64,000 nucleotides of DNA, taken from positions 186,001 through 250,000 of the forward strand of contig JABSSW010000004.1 of the NCBI GenBank assembly GCA_018902385.1, written 5' to 3'. Position 1 is the first letter of the stretch, and each line of letters begins with the position of its first letter. The notes beneath the pieces were generated by a model, which saw only the letters and a program-made list of their open reading frames with translations, did not search any database and had not been told where the DNA came from. The DNA comes from Physcia stellaris (lineage: Eukaryota; Ascomycota; Lecanoromycetes; Caliciales; Physciaceae). This document shows, piece by piece, positions 46,467 to 56,514 of this stretch. A program made the translations under genes and the position numbers.

Positions 46467-49170
46467 ATGCCTTCGCGTTTACTCTCACAAGCAACGCGTG
46501 AAGATGAAACCTCCACAGCCTCGACGTCGCCTTCCTATCAGTCTGCCAGTCCTGGGCTAGGAAGCGAGAAGGCCATTCCAGAACACAAGCTGCAGAGCCA
46601 AACAGGAACACAGCGTCGAGGAAGCCAATCAATTGCAGCAGAGGAAATCGACCATTCGTCATCAACCGCCGCTGAACATCATCAGCTTGACGCCTCCACG
46701 CCACCAAGGCCAGGCGCTGCTCCCCTCGTATCCAAGCCCGAGAACGATCAAAGGCCAGCTTCGTCGCCGTCCACCTTGCAGGCTTCGGCCGCCCAGCGGT
46801 CGCAACAGACGACATCCTACTTTGCGCGACAGCCACGCGCATCTGGCCTTGATGCTCGCTCTCCCTCCACTCGTCGAGCACCTGCCTCACGTAGCAGTCA
46901 TGGTATAGAGACGCTATCAGGCCCGCCACCTGCGCTGATCACTCAGCGATCCTACACTGGGGACAACCTATGGAGATACACCAACACAGTAGACTTGAAG
47001 GAGCCTATTCATCAACGGTCGAGTGTAAATACTCAAAATACACCAAGTCTAGTGGACAGTGACGATCCGGAGCATACTACTTCAGAGCAATCGAACGAGC
47101 GCGAGGTAGATATGGCATCAAGAAGACGAGCTCGCGATAGGCTTCCGGTGGAAGACGATCAGGGCGAAGCGACTCTGCGTGGTACCGATTTTCAACAATT
47201 GCATGAAGTAAGACCACAAGACCAGGTAGGGCTCGACCAGTTGGAGAGACAATCTCAGTCATCGCACGAAGATCTCTTCCTAAACCTGGCGCGAGCGGAT
47301 TCAACCGCCGGTGGGGACTCTGATCGTCCTTATTCAAAACAACGAAGACGGGTAAGAGATTCCCGATTCAGTCAAGGATACACATCATTGTTTGATCGAA
47401 GGGCTATAAAATCGGCATTTGACTGAGGCTCACGTGCAATACTTTTAGTCTCGCGTCAGCCTCCCAGGTACACATGCCCCAGCACCATACCAGCCATCAG
47501 CAACTCGTCAGTCCGAGGTCGGTGGTAGAGCTCTTCCACACCAGCAACCCACGTCGAACCGTGAGCATGAATCGCCCTCCTGGCAGAGCTCGTTCTTCTC
47601 ACACAAAGCCTCACCTGATCAGGGAAGCAACGGGAGTTATAAAGAGCGACCATATACCGCTTCAGCGCATCCTCTTGATCATAAGGTTCGAATCTCGCAT
47701 TCTCGGCTAGCTCCCAGAGCTTCACTCAACGCTTCACGAGCTCGGAGATCATCAACTCGAGACCCCTCTCCCGAACTTCCTACCCTCGGTTCTGGAAGAC
47801 ACTTCAACACGGAATGCTCACCCAACTCGGCGATACCGTCATTCCGGCAGCCTGACTATCTCCACACAACCCCCGACCAATACCATTCATCCCCCCTCAA
47901 CGGCTATCCTATCTTGGGACATAGGCAGGTAGCACGAAGATCATCCCGTGCCGACGGCACCGAATCTACGATATCGACCAATGCACCATCGATGATTTTA
48001 GAGCAGCTTGATGACCTAAACTCTAGGATCAAAAGGCTAGAGCTCAATGGAAAGATGCCCTCAACGTCAAGTGCAGCAATGTCAAGTGTTTTGGGCGAAC
48101 GTCCGACAACAGCAACAACGACTATGACGACAATGTCGCCCTCCCCAAAGCATGGTCAAGTAGGGAGCACCTCGCCGGAAGCTTCCACTGTCAAAGGCCC
48201 GACAGATCCCAACGTACGGCCTCTTCTACATTCTGCTCTTGCAAGATGCAAAGATTCGATTGGTGTTGAGACATTCCGTGCCCTCGAAGCGACAGCATCA
48301 GATGCGTTGATGCTGGCTACAATGACCAGCAGTGCGGAATCAGACCAAAGTAATGGCTCTACTGATAACGCCTCAAAGGGTATAGATCAAAGACTACGTC
48401 ACAAGGCCAATAGCATGTGCCGGAGCTTGACAGAACTTTGCATCGCTCTCTCCGACATTAAGGATGGCACACATAGCCCTGGTGCCAAATCTCCCCCAGA
48501 AAGCATAGACACTGTTACAATCACTCAACCGAGCAAAGCCCTGGCTATCGAAAAAGCGAGATCTTCCCGTGCGGCAAGTCTGGAGCCGGAACTGCGCACT
48601 AGCTCACGGGTCATGTCTCGTTCTGAGGCACGCCGTGCCAGTCAGGTAGCCCTCAATGCTCAACTTGGGCGTCGAGAGCCCTCATCTTTCGAATCGCCAT
48701 CACTTACGCAAATCCCATCTTCCTCGACTGCATCGCGAGCTCCTTCTGTACTAATTAGACGTCAGACCGACGAAGCTGATCTGCCTGCTTCACGCACCTT
48801 GGCGATTACAGAAATACCCCAGTCTCATAATCACGCCTCTCCACATGAACGTCGCCCGAGAGAATACAAGTCTCAACAACGGCTCCCGTCCTATCCACAA
48901 CGATCACCTTCGGTGCAATCCTCACTGCCTCAGCGGAAAAGCTATTTCTTAAACAGCAACTCGAATTCGCCAATAACACCCAGCTCCCAGCCACAGGACA
49001 GGCGTTATCTTGATCAGTCAACTCCTCCCTCAAGCGGATCATCCCGACTTGCGGAGATGAGACAGAGGAGGGAAGCCAGCGAAAGGCTCAATGGGGGGCT
49101 GGGTGGCGCCGCCAGGGCTGGACTGCTAAACATACGGGCTGGAGCAGCGGATGTTAGGAGGGCACCTTGA
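46467..49170 (+). CDS. Low-complexity Ser/Thr/Pro-rich protein of unknown function
   Basis: Two exons (46467-47351, 47449-49170) give about 868 residues. The 97-bp intron (GTAAGA to CTTTTAG) is needed because the first frame closes inside it. Most of the protein is disordered and rich in Ser, Arg, Gln and Pro. One ordered island, about residues 465-640, has a short coiled-coil-like stretch (MILEQLDDLNSRIKRLEL) and a helical segment (PNVRPLLHSALARCKDSIG, LRHKANSMCRSLTELCIAL). The end RLAEMRQRREASERLNGG is basic. I recall this layout as conserved but uncharacterised across filamentous ascomycetes. There is no signal peptide from this start. Function should be left open; the start could also lie at the upstream in-frame ATG. 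Confidence 0.75.
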
Positions 49171-49780
49171 GTTTCCATGAACTCTTCGATTCCGATAGAG
49201 CGCTGGATGAATGTTGCGTCTAGGATCCGCTGTTCTGAGCCACATAAAGGTATTTTTTGGAACCCGACGAGGCCTACCTAGGTAGGTTCGGCACTGTGGG
49301 TATAGGAGTTTTTCTGGCTTTGGAGCACTTGGCGAAAGTGGGAGAATTTATCTACTTGAAATGTTTAGCATCATCTACATGTCTTGAATAGCGAGCATCA
49401 ATTCGCCTCTTGAGCGGATTGTCCAATAAAATTGAAGCCGCAGTGTGACGCGTGATTTGGTGTTCCAATTGTAATCCGACCCTGTTCGAAAATGGAAATA
49501 TCTGCATTCACGTAGATGACATTTATTATCCTCTGACTCACTCGATATCTACAAGTAATCCTAGCCGACCGCACTACATTTTGCCCTCAATCTTCACTTG
49601 GACGACTCCAAACACCCCCTCTCCTCCATACCACCCCTCATCACCATAAACTTAACAAAACAACAACCAATCATAGCTCCCCCCCGCCTCCCCCTCCGCC
49701 TCCCCCTCTCTTCCCCTACAATCAAAACCAAACTCAATATCAAACCCAGTTCCACAACCCTCCACCGAACATTTTCAACT
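49171..49780. other. Intergenic, promoter of TPT1
   Basis: 610 bp with a pyrimidine-rich stretch just before the TPT1 start and a 14-bp perfect palindrome CCTACCTAGGTAGG at 49273-49286. No gene seen. Confidence 0.6.
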
Positions 49781-51005
49781 ATGCCCCGCCGCGGCGGAGG
49801 CGGAAAAGGAGGCGCGGCTCTCCCCGCGATGTGCAGATCTCGAAGGCTATGAGCTGGCTGCTGAGGCACGGGGCCAAAGGGGAAGGGATTAAGATGGATG
49901 CGAATGGGTTTGTTAATGTTGCTGATTTGGTGAGTTGGTTTTCTTTTTGTTTCTTTGTTGTTTAAGTGCTGGGGTGGGGAGGGGGAGAGGGGGAGGAGGG
50001 TTTTCTCAATTGTGTTTCTTTTTGAAAGATTGATAGAGGATTTCACATTGGCTTGGTTTTGGTGAGTAGAGGAATGTTTCAATTTGGGGACGCTGTGTTG
50101 TACTCTGGTAAAAGACTTTGAATCCGTCAATTCTGGTTTCCGTTGGAGTAAGCATCCGTCTTCCATCTGATTTAAAAGTCTGGGAAACTCGATATACTTC
50201 GTCTCGAGAGGCAATGACGGCAGGCGATGTCTCCATAACTCCAGCCAATATCTATCTAACAACCCTCCACCATCAACAGCTCTCATGGCCAAAAGTGCGC
50301 TCGCTCTCCCTCACCTTCCCCGAGCTACAATCCATCGTGGCCACCAACTCCAAACAACGCTTCTCCATGATCCCCCTCCCATCCGCAAACACCGGTCCCT
50401 CGGACGAAGATCCTTCACACCACCTCATCCGCGCAAACCAAGGACATTCACTCGCCATCTCCTCCGAAGACCTCCTCAAGCCCGTCCTCCCCACGGATCC
50501 AGATTTTCCGGCTTTCGTGGTCCATGGCACAAACGATGGTGCCTGGAACGGGATACGCAAAAGTGGAGGCTTGAAGAGAATGAGCAGGAGGCATGTTCAT
50601 TTCGCGACAGGGGTGCCGGACGCGGTGAGTAAAGGAGGCATTAAAGCCCAAACAAACGCTGCGCAAGGCTCAAAATCTGAGAGCAAAGATAAAGAGAAAT
50701 CGAGTCAAGATGGAAGGGAGGATGTGGTGATAGGGGGACAGGGCGCTGAGGAAGCTGTGCCCTCAACGCCTAGCTCAACGGACGCTACCAAGGTCATATC
50801 GGGTATGCGTGCTAATGCTACGATCCTGATCTGGGTCGATGTGGCGAGGAGTATCAATGAGGGAGGGCTGAAGTGGTGGAGGAGTGACAACGGGGTTATT
50901 CTGACTGAGGGTGATGCTGAGGGAATGGTGAAGATGGATTGGGTGGAAAAGGTTGAGTCGAGGACAGGAGAGTTGCTCTGGACGAGAGCTGAGAACGGAA
51001 TATGA
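49781..51005 (+). CDS. TPT1: tRNA 2'-phosphotransferase, with an apparent one-base gap
   Basis: Two exons (49781-49929, 50280-51005) encode about 291 residues. The enzyme moves the 2'-phosphate left at the tRNA splice junction to NAD+, the last step of tRNA splicing. Motifs are ISKAMSWLLRHGAKGEG (Arg-His of the active site), IRANQGHS, VVHGT and the RRHVHFATG loop. A C-terminal insert of about 60 charged residues splits the last domain. The Gly-rich start MPRRGGGGKGGAALP is in a different frame from RDVQISKAM; one C more in the run at 49822-49825 would join them, and exon length would then fit phase 0. I read this as a likely assembly error. The 350-bp intron is long but its ends (TTG/GTGAGT, CAACAG/CTC) join VADL to LSWPKV cleanly. 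Confidence 0.88.
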
Positions 51006-51912
51006 GACGTCCAGAGGATTTAAGACCAGCATTAACAATCAAGAAGCATTAGAAGGCATTTTAGCGAATACGCCGTGTCGATCGGGCGGGCGGCTGCTCC
51101 CCCACGTAAGTGGACCTCCCATTATTGAATAGCACAAGTTGCTTGTCAGTCTCGCATACTGATGGTTTCTTGGTAGCGATCGCGCGTGGGGTAGCACTTC
51201 GGACACTGTCGGGCCTTATGCATGGACGGAGTGTCCGGCTGATCGCGGACATCCATCTCCGCTGGTTTCGCTGTTTGTCATTTTTATTTCGGTAGGATTG
51301 GATGCTTCCAAACTACAATTGAAGATTCTAACTTCATACGTCTGATCTTTTCAAGGCTTTCAACAGTGCACCTGTACTCCTGATGTCAAGATTTCCTCGA
51401 GATGAGAAACTTGCAGCCAAGAGTCGGTTCTTAAGAAGTTTTTAATCAAAGGGAGGGAAGAGCAAAATAAAAGCTAGTCCGACTACAGCCGTCGTATAAA
51501 AGTATAGGGTGCCACTACATGCACATCGGCGAGGGCGCCAACGCCTGCCTTGATGATCTCTATCCTAAAGTTAGGAGATGAGATTGGTGCACTGACTAGT
51601 GCTTTGGATGCATTCCATCATAAACAAGCATAATGTTATCATTACTCCGCATCACTAACCAGTCGATCCTTTCCAGCTGCAATTAGATATGTCCTCTCCA
51701 GCTGAAGAGCGACAACATACGCATACATGAAAGGGACAGAATCGGGGTGGTCGGGTTTCGGCGTAATGAAGATCTCGTACCTCGTACAGCCATGAGGTCT
51801 CCAATGCCTGAATCTAAATAACTTGTTGATCCGGGTCAACCAGAACGGTTTCTCGAAGTTGTTTGGCACGTGATTGCTAACACACTGTGGAATAGCATCA
51901 AAGGGTAGAGCG
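51006..51912. other. Intergenic, no gene recognised
   Basis: 0.9 kb between TPT1 and the damaged MFS gene. No frame with family similarity on either strand. Confidence 0.55.
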
Positions 51913-53548
51913 ATGGCACTGAAGCCTAACGGAGACCAGAGCCTGTTACCAAGTGAGTATGGGCCAGCCGATTCCACGGACGAGGAGACCGCCCTCCTCG
52001 GAGCTGCCAACGGCGAGCAAACCGCGTCTGAAGGCGAACCATCATCCAAAAGGCCGGCACTGATCGTAGGAACGACCTTCGTTGGGGTCTTCCTCGGTGC
52101 ACTGGACATGACCATCATTGCTACCCTTGCAGCACCGATCTCCATCAGTTTCGGTTCACTGAGCTTGATATCGTGGGTGGCTTCTGCATACATCATCGCC
52201 AATGCTGCCTCTCAGCCACTCTTGGGCCGGTTGACGGACATCTACGGTCGTCGGAACGGCTTGATTGTCAGTAACGTACTCTTCACCACCGGTAATCTGA
52301 TCTGTGGCCTGTCTACGGACCAAGGCGTCATGATCCTAGGTCGAGCGGTCGCAGGTTTGGGCGGAGGGGGGTTGATGGCGATCAGCAACTTCATTGCCTC
52401 GGATCTGGTCCCGCTGAGGAAACGAGGCACCGTTCAAGGAATGAGCAATTTGATATATGGAGTGGGCAATGGCCTGGGAGGCTTTGTCGGAGGCTTCATC
52501 AACGACACTTGGGGATGGAGAGTCGCTTTCCTGATCCAAGTCCCGCCAGCACTGGTCTCGACCATCCTGGTCTTCGTCCTGGTTGCCGTGCCACCGCCAG
52601 CGCTGTCCAAGCAATCCAAGTTGTCGCGAGTGGATTTTCCGGGCGCCTTGACCTTGACTACTACGCTCATTCTCCTGCTGCTCGGCCTCAATCTCGGCGG
52701 GGGCACTCTTGGATTTGGCGACCCTCTTGTACTGGGGCTTTTCATACTCTCAGTCTTGAGCCTTTGCGCCTTTGTCTGGATCGAAGTGAAATGGGCGAAA
52801 GAACCCATTTTCCCCGTCCAACTGATGCTGGAACGAACGATCGTCATGGCGAAACCTCAACAATTGGTTTACCTTGATGGTGGTCTTCGCGGTGCTGATC
52901 TATACTCCGATCTGGTTCCAAGTGCGTGGTCACTCCACCACCGCGGCGGGTGGTCATTTGCTGGCGCATTCGATCGGGGTTTCGGCCGGGGCGATCACGG
53001 CTGGGTATGTGATGCAGCGAACAGGCAAGTACCGGGTATTCGGCGTGAGTTTGATGGGCATCTTCGTACTTGGGAGCGGGGTGCTGTTATTCCTCGATTC
53101 TTCGAGTCCGGTCTGGCTGGCTACCATCTCGTTGTCCATGATCGGCTTCGGCTACGGGGGCATCATCACGGTGAACCTGCTCGCTAACATCTCTAGCCTG
53201 GGCCATGAGTTTCAAGCCGTCATCACGTCGTCCATCTACGTGTTTCGCTCCACGGGCTCCGCGATCGGCGTCACTGTCGCTTCTGTCGTCTATTAACACA
53301 CGCTCCGGGCAGACCTGAGGAGAAAGCTTGAGGGAGAGGAGAGTATGGAAACCATCGTTAGGAGACTTGCGGACAACTTTGACGTCGTATATCAGCTGCC
53401 CCCGGACTGGCGGAAACCGGTTTTGCTCAGCTGCATGAGCGGATTGCATAATGTGTTCATTGCGTGTCTGGTGGCTGCGATCATGGCGTTGGGCTGCCAG
53501 GTGTTTGTGAAACAGCACAAGCTGCATTCAAATTTGGAAAGAACTTAA
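51913..53548 (+). pseudogene. DHA2-type 14-TM MFS transporter, frameshifted and with an in-frame stop
   Basis: A single uninterrupted stretch encodes a 14-helix MFS exporter of the Vba/azole-resistance type. Blocks include GVFLGALDMTIIATLAAPI, WVASAYIIANAASQPLLGRL, TDIYGRRNGLIVSN, the helix-5 motif GMSNLIYGVGNGLGGFVGG and WGWRVAFLIQVP. The frame slips by one base at the AAA at 52852-52854: GERTIVMA continues as NLNNWFTLMVVFAVLIYTP in the next frame. It then meets TAA at 53294-53296, where relatives have Gln (VASVVY-stop-HTLRADL), before running on in frame to 53548. The slip could be an assembly error, but the substitution stop is harder to explain so. Either the gene is dying or it yields a protein lacking the last one or two helices. 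It lies tail to tail with a carboxylase remnant. Confidence 0.8.
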
Positions 53549-53657
53549 ATAATGTCACTTGGTTTCGATCAGATCGCACTAGGAACAATCAGTTTCTATG
53601 AGAGTTCCTTCCTGCTTTAAAGAGTGCTTTGGAGATGACTGCGATTGATTGAATTGT

Positions 53658-53998
53658 TTAGGTAGCGATTTCAATCAACAGACCCCTCTTGTCCACGCTG
53701 TCATCAGCCTTCACATGCAGCTCCGTGATCACGCCATTGACTTTTGAGCTCACAGTCAATTCCTTGTCATGTCAGCGTATTCGTTAAGGGAAGTGTAGGA
53801 GGGAGAGCAACTCCGAAGCAACTTAGCATTTTCATTGCTGACAGGACGACCAAGGCATCTCTGTCTGTCAGCAGCCAACCGATCTTGCTCTGCGAAAACA
53901 GCAACGGCTGTCATGGAAAGGTCACGGACGGCTCTGAATACGCGAACAGCAATCTCCCCCCGGTTTGCAACCAGGACCTTGGGTTTATTTTCCATCAT
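53658..53998 (-). pseudogene. Internally deleted biotin-dependent carboxylase remnant
   Basis: The minus strand starts [18 protein letters not shown] and continues [20 protein letters not shown], the first 45 or so residues of a biotin carboxylase domain. Near 53850 it passes directly into [11 protein letters not shown], the biotinylation site of the C-terminal carrier domain, in a shifted frame. After about 64 bp comes [17 protein letters not shown] and the end LLIEIAT-stop (53658). The gap between AMKM and ELTV looks like an intron with a good branch site and acceptor, but its donor reads CTAAGT instead of GTAAGT. So about a thousand residues of the middle are missing. It is a gene scar, most like pyruvate or acyl-CoA carboxylase; which one cannot be told. 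Confidence 0.78.
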
Positions 53999-54562
53999 GC
54001 CTCAATTCAAGATTTGCGAAACGACAGAACAGCGTAAAAGTTTCCCAGAAACGAGTCAAGCAGTGAGATAACACAGATGGGCGTGATATGTCGAGGCTTT
54101 TGGCTCGAACGTTTCCGTGCACGTTCGTGATTCTCCATGCAGGTTCGAGACCAAGAGAACGTCGTAGATGAAGAGAAACCTCGTATCAGACCAATTGGGT
54201 GGTCTTGGGACTTGATCTGGGGTGAACGATAGCTGGCATTCTGCATGTCGATCGGAAGGCCTTCGCCGGTCCATCATACTGACTGCCAAGAATCATTGAG
54301 AGAAAACCCGTAACACTATGGATCAATGACCAATAATGAAATCAAGGCAGCGGAGAGTTGTCTCCGGCGGTGTAGAGCATTTGATTGAGCAGGATATATC
54401 GCAGTGCGTTGCATTACATAATGCCCACCCTAGGTTGAAAGACATGCAGGTTGCAAACACGTTGTGGAGTACACAATATGTGCTTTTGCACTCGGACCGA
54501 ATGGGTATTCAGAAACGGCATGATTAATATTATGTGATGCACGGCATGGTAAGTCGAGGTAC
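53999..54562. other. Intergenic, no gene seen
   Basis: 564 bp between the carboxylase remnant and the end of the CxxC-repeat gene. Only short frames without features. Confidence 0.5.
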
Positions 54563-55836
54563 CTACAGTGGGTTAGCACAGCGGGTGTTCGGACCATTTC
54601 TTGCACAAGGTACAATTTTCGCAGCTCGAATGGCATAGTCGACGAAATTCGATGTATTCTGCGTCAAGATAGCCTCAGTGAGCCTCTTGACTGACCGTCC
54701 ATAACGGTAATTCAATGAGCTGAATTCACAGCAAGCGGCGTGTGGTAATTTCGTTCGTCTGAAGAGGCAGCTCATGTCCGAAGCCTCGACACAACCAGCG
54801 AAGCAGCTTTCACAAATGCCGAAATCTGTCGGCTGCTGTGTCCATGGATTGATGAGCATATAGAAACTATCATTCTGGACCTCGCCGCAACACGGCGGGC
54901 AAGTCATCATTCTGTGCATAGTATGTTGCCATCTTTGAAAGTCCTTCTCCAGCAGGCGATTGCTGGCTATCTGAACGGAGAGCTTACTGAATGCGCAGCG
55001 AGCTGTCTCTGATCCATGAAACTCTTTTTGGGCGCGTTGCGAGAAACGATCTGCTGCAGCACCAGGTAGCAATTCGTCAAAGAAGCATGTCTCGCAGATC
55101 ATCATCTGCGGGACCTCTCTAGGTGAGTACCACGTCTTGGTTGCAACTGCAATCTTCTCACCAGTGCATTGCTCGAGTGTCAGCCGATAGCGACTGGCGG
55201 TGACGAAGCCTAACCAGTCCTGTGTGCTTGAGTACTGCTCAAGACATCGCTTGATGAATGGTATTGCTATGTCGCAGGCCCAGCTGTCGTCAGGACTTTG
55301 TTGCTTGTGATATGGTGTGAAGTGTTGGCCAAAGGAAGAGACTGACACAGCATCTTCAAAACATGCCTCGCAAGCCATGAAGTCAGGTATCTCTGGAATA
55401 CCATACCAGCGGAGGTCGTTGCCACCAGAAATACCCATGGTATCCGGGCATGGGGGCAGGTTCGACCGTCGTGCGGCGAAAGATATAAAGGGTCCAAGGT
55501 TCCCTGACTGCAAAGCATCGTCGAACAATTGATGAGCTCGAGCAGTTCTGAAGCTGCAGCATACCTGCTCGCCAGGAAAAGGTGTGTACCAATAGCGTTC
55601 GAATGACATAGTAAATCTGCTATAGGCGACTTTCTCTTCGAAACAGCAAGTACATATTCGAAATCCGTCTATCCCCATCAAGCCATACCAATACGTTGCA
55701 AATACTAGGCCATTAGGAGATTTGGGGCATTCCACCAGTGTCTGTAAATTAGCTGGCATCGTTTGCTCAATCTGCTTACCTTGGTCTTCGTGGGAGTGTA
55801 GCAGTCATCTTCGGGGTCCATCATGTCAGTCTTCAT
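54563..55836 (-). CDS. Cysteine-rich protein with five CxxC motifs, unknown function
   Basis: Two minus-strand exons (55780-55836, 54563-55741) give about 411 residues starting MKTDMMDPEDDCYTPTKTK. Five short blocks share the pattern Cys-X2-Cys followed mostly by Phe and an acidic residue: ICTCCFEE, ACEACFED, ICETCFFD, TCPPCCGE and ICESCFAG, spaced about 55-115 residues apart. Each is preceded by a tryptophan/tyrosine and proline segment (YWYGLMGIDG, RWYGIPEIPD, TWYSPREVPQ), so the protein seems built from repeated units. Zinc binding by paired knuckles is a fair guess; no catalytic signature or membrane helix is seen. The 38-bp intron is very short but has a GTAAGC donor, branch-like GCTAAT and ACAG acceptor. 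I do not know a named family. Confidence 0.75.
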
Positions 55837-56514
55837 TATATACATTCCGGTTAGCCTGCACTGTCGAAGACCAGGAATAGACTGCGGGGAGGACTTGGCT
55901 TGTAGCCGATGACAATAATAAGCTGACTACATATTTTCGGCTGTAATGGCCAGAACATCAAAGAAGCATCTTGGCACTGGCAACCTCGGCTACCTTCAGG
56001 AGGCAGGGTATCATGAGGATACCAGGGAGGTTTTACGACTCTGCGGTATCACCTGCGGTACGCCAATAGCCGATGCGAGTCGAAGAAGAGCTCAAAGGGA
56101 AATGAATGTACTTTGTAAGATTGGGGCAGAGCCTTTTGGCACCCTTGTTGCATCTTGCTTCCTGCATTGGACAATCGCTGGCGGTGAAAGATCATACTGA
56201 GTAATGTAGGGTCCGCAGAACACAACAGGTGAAGAATCAGTGCAATTCATTGCCAAGACGCTTTACGTGTTTGAGATGGGTTTTTCGGTCCGAATCCCGA
56301 AAAGAAATTTCAGCCCTACGAGTACCTACAGCAACAGATGTGATCCGTAGATACTCGTAATGTTTCCAAATTAACGACAGACATGGTCATGACCAGCGTT
56401 GTTCAAGTTGATTCTGTCAAGGCTGGTATCCCGATCACCGGGTTTGCCTTCCAAAGACGATGGATGCAGGGGCATATTGTGGATTAACCCTTGCTGGGGC
56501 CTTGCTATCGAACA
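55837..56514. other. Divergent intergenic region before TOP3
   Basis: 678 bp between outward-facing starts. A short 84-codon frame (55946-56200) has no support. Likely promoters of both neighbours. Confidence 0.5.

Noticed and set aside
47685-47705. GGTTCGAATCTCG, looks like a tRNA B box
   Set aside because: No matching acceptor or D arm upstream, and it lies inside a long conserved coding exon.
51642-52202. 186-codon minus-strand frame
   Set aside because: Largely antisense to the start of the DHA2 transporter, with no motifs of its own.
55946-56200. 84-codon plus-strand frame
   Set aside because: No family similarity, no splice partner, and it lies in a divergent promoter region.
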